A stretch of 13,724 bases of DNA from Helicobacteraceae bacterium (GTDB taxonomy: Bacteria > Campylobacterota > Campylobacteria > Campylobacterales > Sulfurimonadaceae), in the NCBI GenBank assembly GCA_027056525.1, contig JALUKO010000093.1, forward strand, positions 1 through 13,724, in the 5' to 3' direction. The position numbers were made by a program, and so were the translations under genes. Below the pieces are notes generated by a model. That model did not search any database, was not told where the DNA came from, and worked only from the letters and a program-made list of their open reading frames with translations. Numbering within the stretch: the stretch's first letter is position 1; every line of letters starts with the position of its first letter. Positions 13,045 to 13,724 of the stretch are shown here, piece after piece.

Positions 13045-13724
13045 ATGACAAAATCTTTACTAGAAAATATAAACTCTGTTCCTGCACTTCCGGAGTCAGT
13101 GCAGGCAGTTGAAAAAATTTATCAAGATCCTGATTCTACCTTTGAAGATATGCAAAAGGCGATAGAGAAAGACCCTTTGTTAACCGCTGATATCTTAAGG
13201 ATCGTCAATTCGCCTATGTACGGTATGAAAAGTACAATCACAGATATAAAACAGGCCATATCGTTGTTGGGTAAAGAGTCTGTGAGAACCTTTGTGCTTG
13301 CAAGTGCTGTAAACTCGTTTGAGATAAACCTCTCCCCTTATAATATGAGCAAAGATAATTTTAGACGTGCATGTGATGTGCAGTTGGCACTGATGATTAA
13401 TTGGCTGATCAGGCGTCAGTCCAAACGCCTTTCAAAACTTGGGCCCGCTGCATTTTTAGTTGACCTTGGACGTGTTATTATCAGTAAAACACTTATTGAA
13501 GATGATAAGGCAGATACGATTCAAGATGCATTGGCAAGGGGCAAAGATATAGCACAGGCAGAAAAAGAGGCGTGTGGTGCACAAACGACTGATGTAACGG
13601 CTACACTGTTTCATCATTGGAATCTTGACCCGGATATTATTCATATTATTCGCTATAGTGACGATCCGGATGGAACCTATGAAGAGGAAAAAGAGATGGC
13701 GGCAGAATTAAAAGCTGTTCGTGA
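13045..13724 (+). CDS. HDOD-domain protein (partial, 3' end outside window)
   Basis: A continuous frame of 226 codons runs off the right edge. The start is ATG at 13045 with AAGG six bases upstream. The protein has the HDOD pattern from the N-terminus: NINSVPALPESVQAVEKIYQD, a helix KAIEKDPLLTADILRIVNSPMYG (about 44-66), then TDIKQAISLLGKESVRTFVLASAV (about 71-94). Later come LGPAAFLVDLGRVIIS (about 132-147) and an LFHHWNLDP segment. HDOD domains are catalytically dead relatives of HD phosphohydrolases, used in signal transduction and c-di-GMP-linked or stress control. No catalytic HD pair is seen at the expected place. No further domain is visible before the cut. Confidence 0.88.
   Translation, partial: MTKSLLENINSVPALPESVQAVEKIYQDPDSTFEDMQKAIEKDPLLTADILRIVNSPMYGMKSTITDIKQAISLLGKESVRTFVLASAVNSFEINLSPYNMSKDNFRRACDVQLALMINWLIRRQSKRLSKLGPAAFLVDLGRVIISKTLIEDDKADTIQDALARGKDIAQAEKEACGAQTTDVTATLFHHWNLDPDIIHIIRYSDDPDGTYEEEKEMAAELKAVR

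Overview
The window is AT-rich, densely packed bacterial chromosome that looks like Campylobacterota (the former Epsilonproteobacteria), probably a free-living Sulfurimonas-like lineage. Three things suggest this. Promoters have extended -10 boxes (TGnTAaaAT) with no clear -35. TTG starts occur. The block coaBC - unknown - uppS - prepilin peptidase - LptF/G permease - truA recalls, from memory, the dfp-uppS-truA neighbourhood of Campylobacter jejuni. The genus call is inference. No tRNA, rRNA, CRISPR array, insertion sequence or phage gene was seen.

Left part (1-5600). A membrane signalling protein, cut by the window edge, reads leftward. It is divergent from a MnmC2-like FAD oxidoreductase. 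Their shared 129-bp gap carries two mirror-image copies of one 16-bp promoter element and a perfect 22-bp palindrome. The oxidoreductase runs tail-to-tail into an unrecognised leftward gene. That gene is divergent from a rightward three-gene cluster: an anchored alpha/beta hydrolase, a VanZ-like membrane protein and a lipoprotein with a long coiled coil plus a second membrane anchor. The cluster ends at a perfect hairpin that contains the stop codons of both converging genes. Opposite it comes a leftward pair, an IscU/NifU-like scaffold that lacks the first ligand cysteine and a ferritin-like protein, which overlap by 8 bp.

Middle (5603-7618). A single gene encodes a five-helix membrane protein with a periplasmic LTA-synthase/sulfatase-type domain, probably a phospho-transferase acting on envelope glycans or lipids.

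Right part (7621-12861). Six leftward genes form one tightly coupled operon with junctions of +3, 0, -1 or -4 bp. It supplies coenzyme A (coaBC), a protein of unknown role with a possible FliK-like C-terminus, the undecaprenyl carrier synthase (uppS), a prepilin peptidase, an LptF/G permease for LPS export and tRNA pseudouridine synthase (truA). One extended -10 promoter just upstream of coaBC probably drives all six. Divergent from it, a HDOD-domain signalling protein starts at 13045 and runs off the window.

The theme is mostly housekeeping and cell envelope. The least explained items are the mirrored promoter region with its palindrome, the Cys-deficient scaffold/ferritin-like pair, the double-anchored coiled-coil lipoprotein, and the unknown protein in the coaBC-uppS operon.
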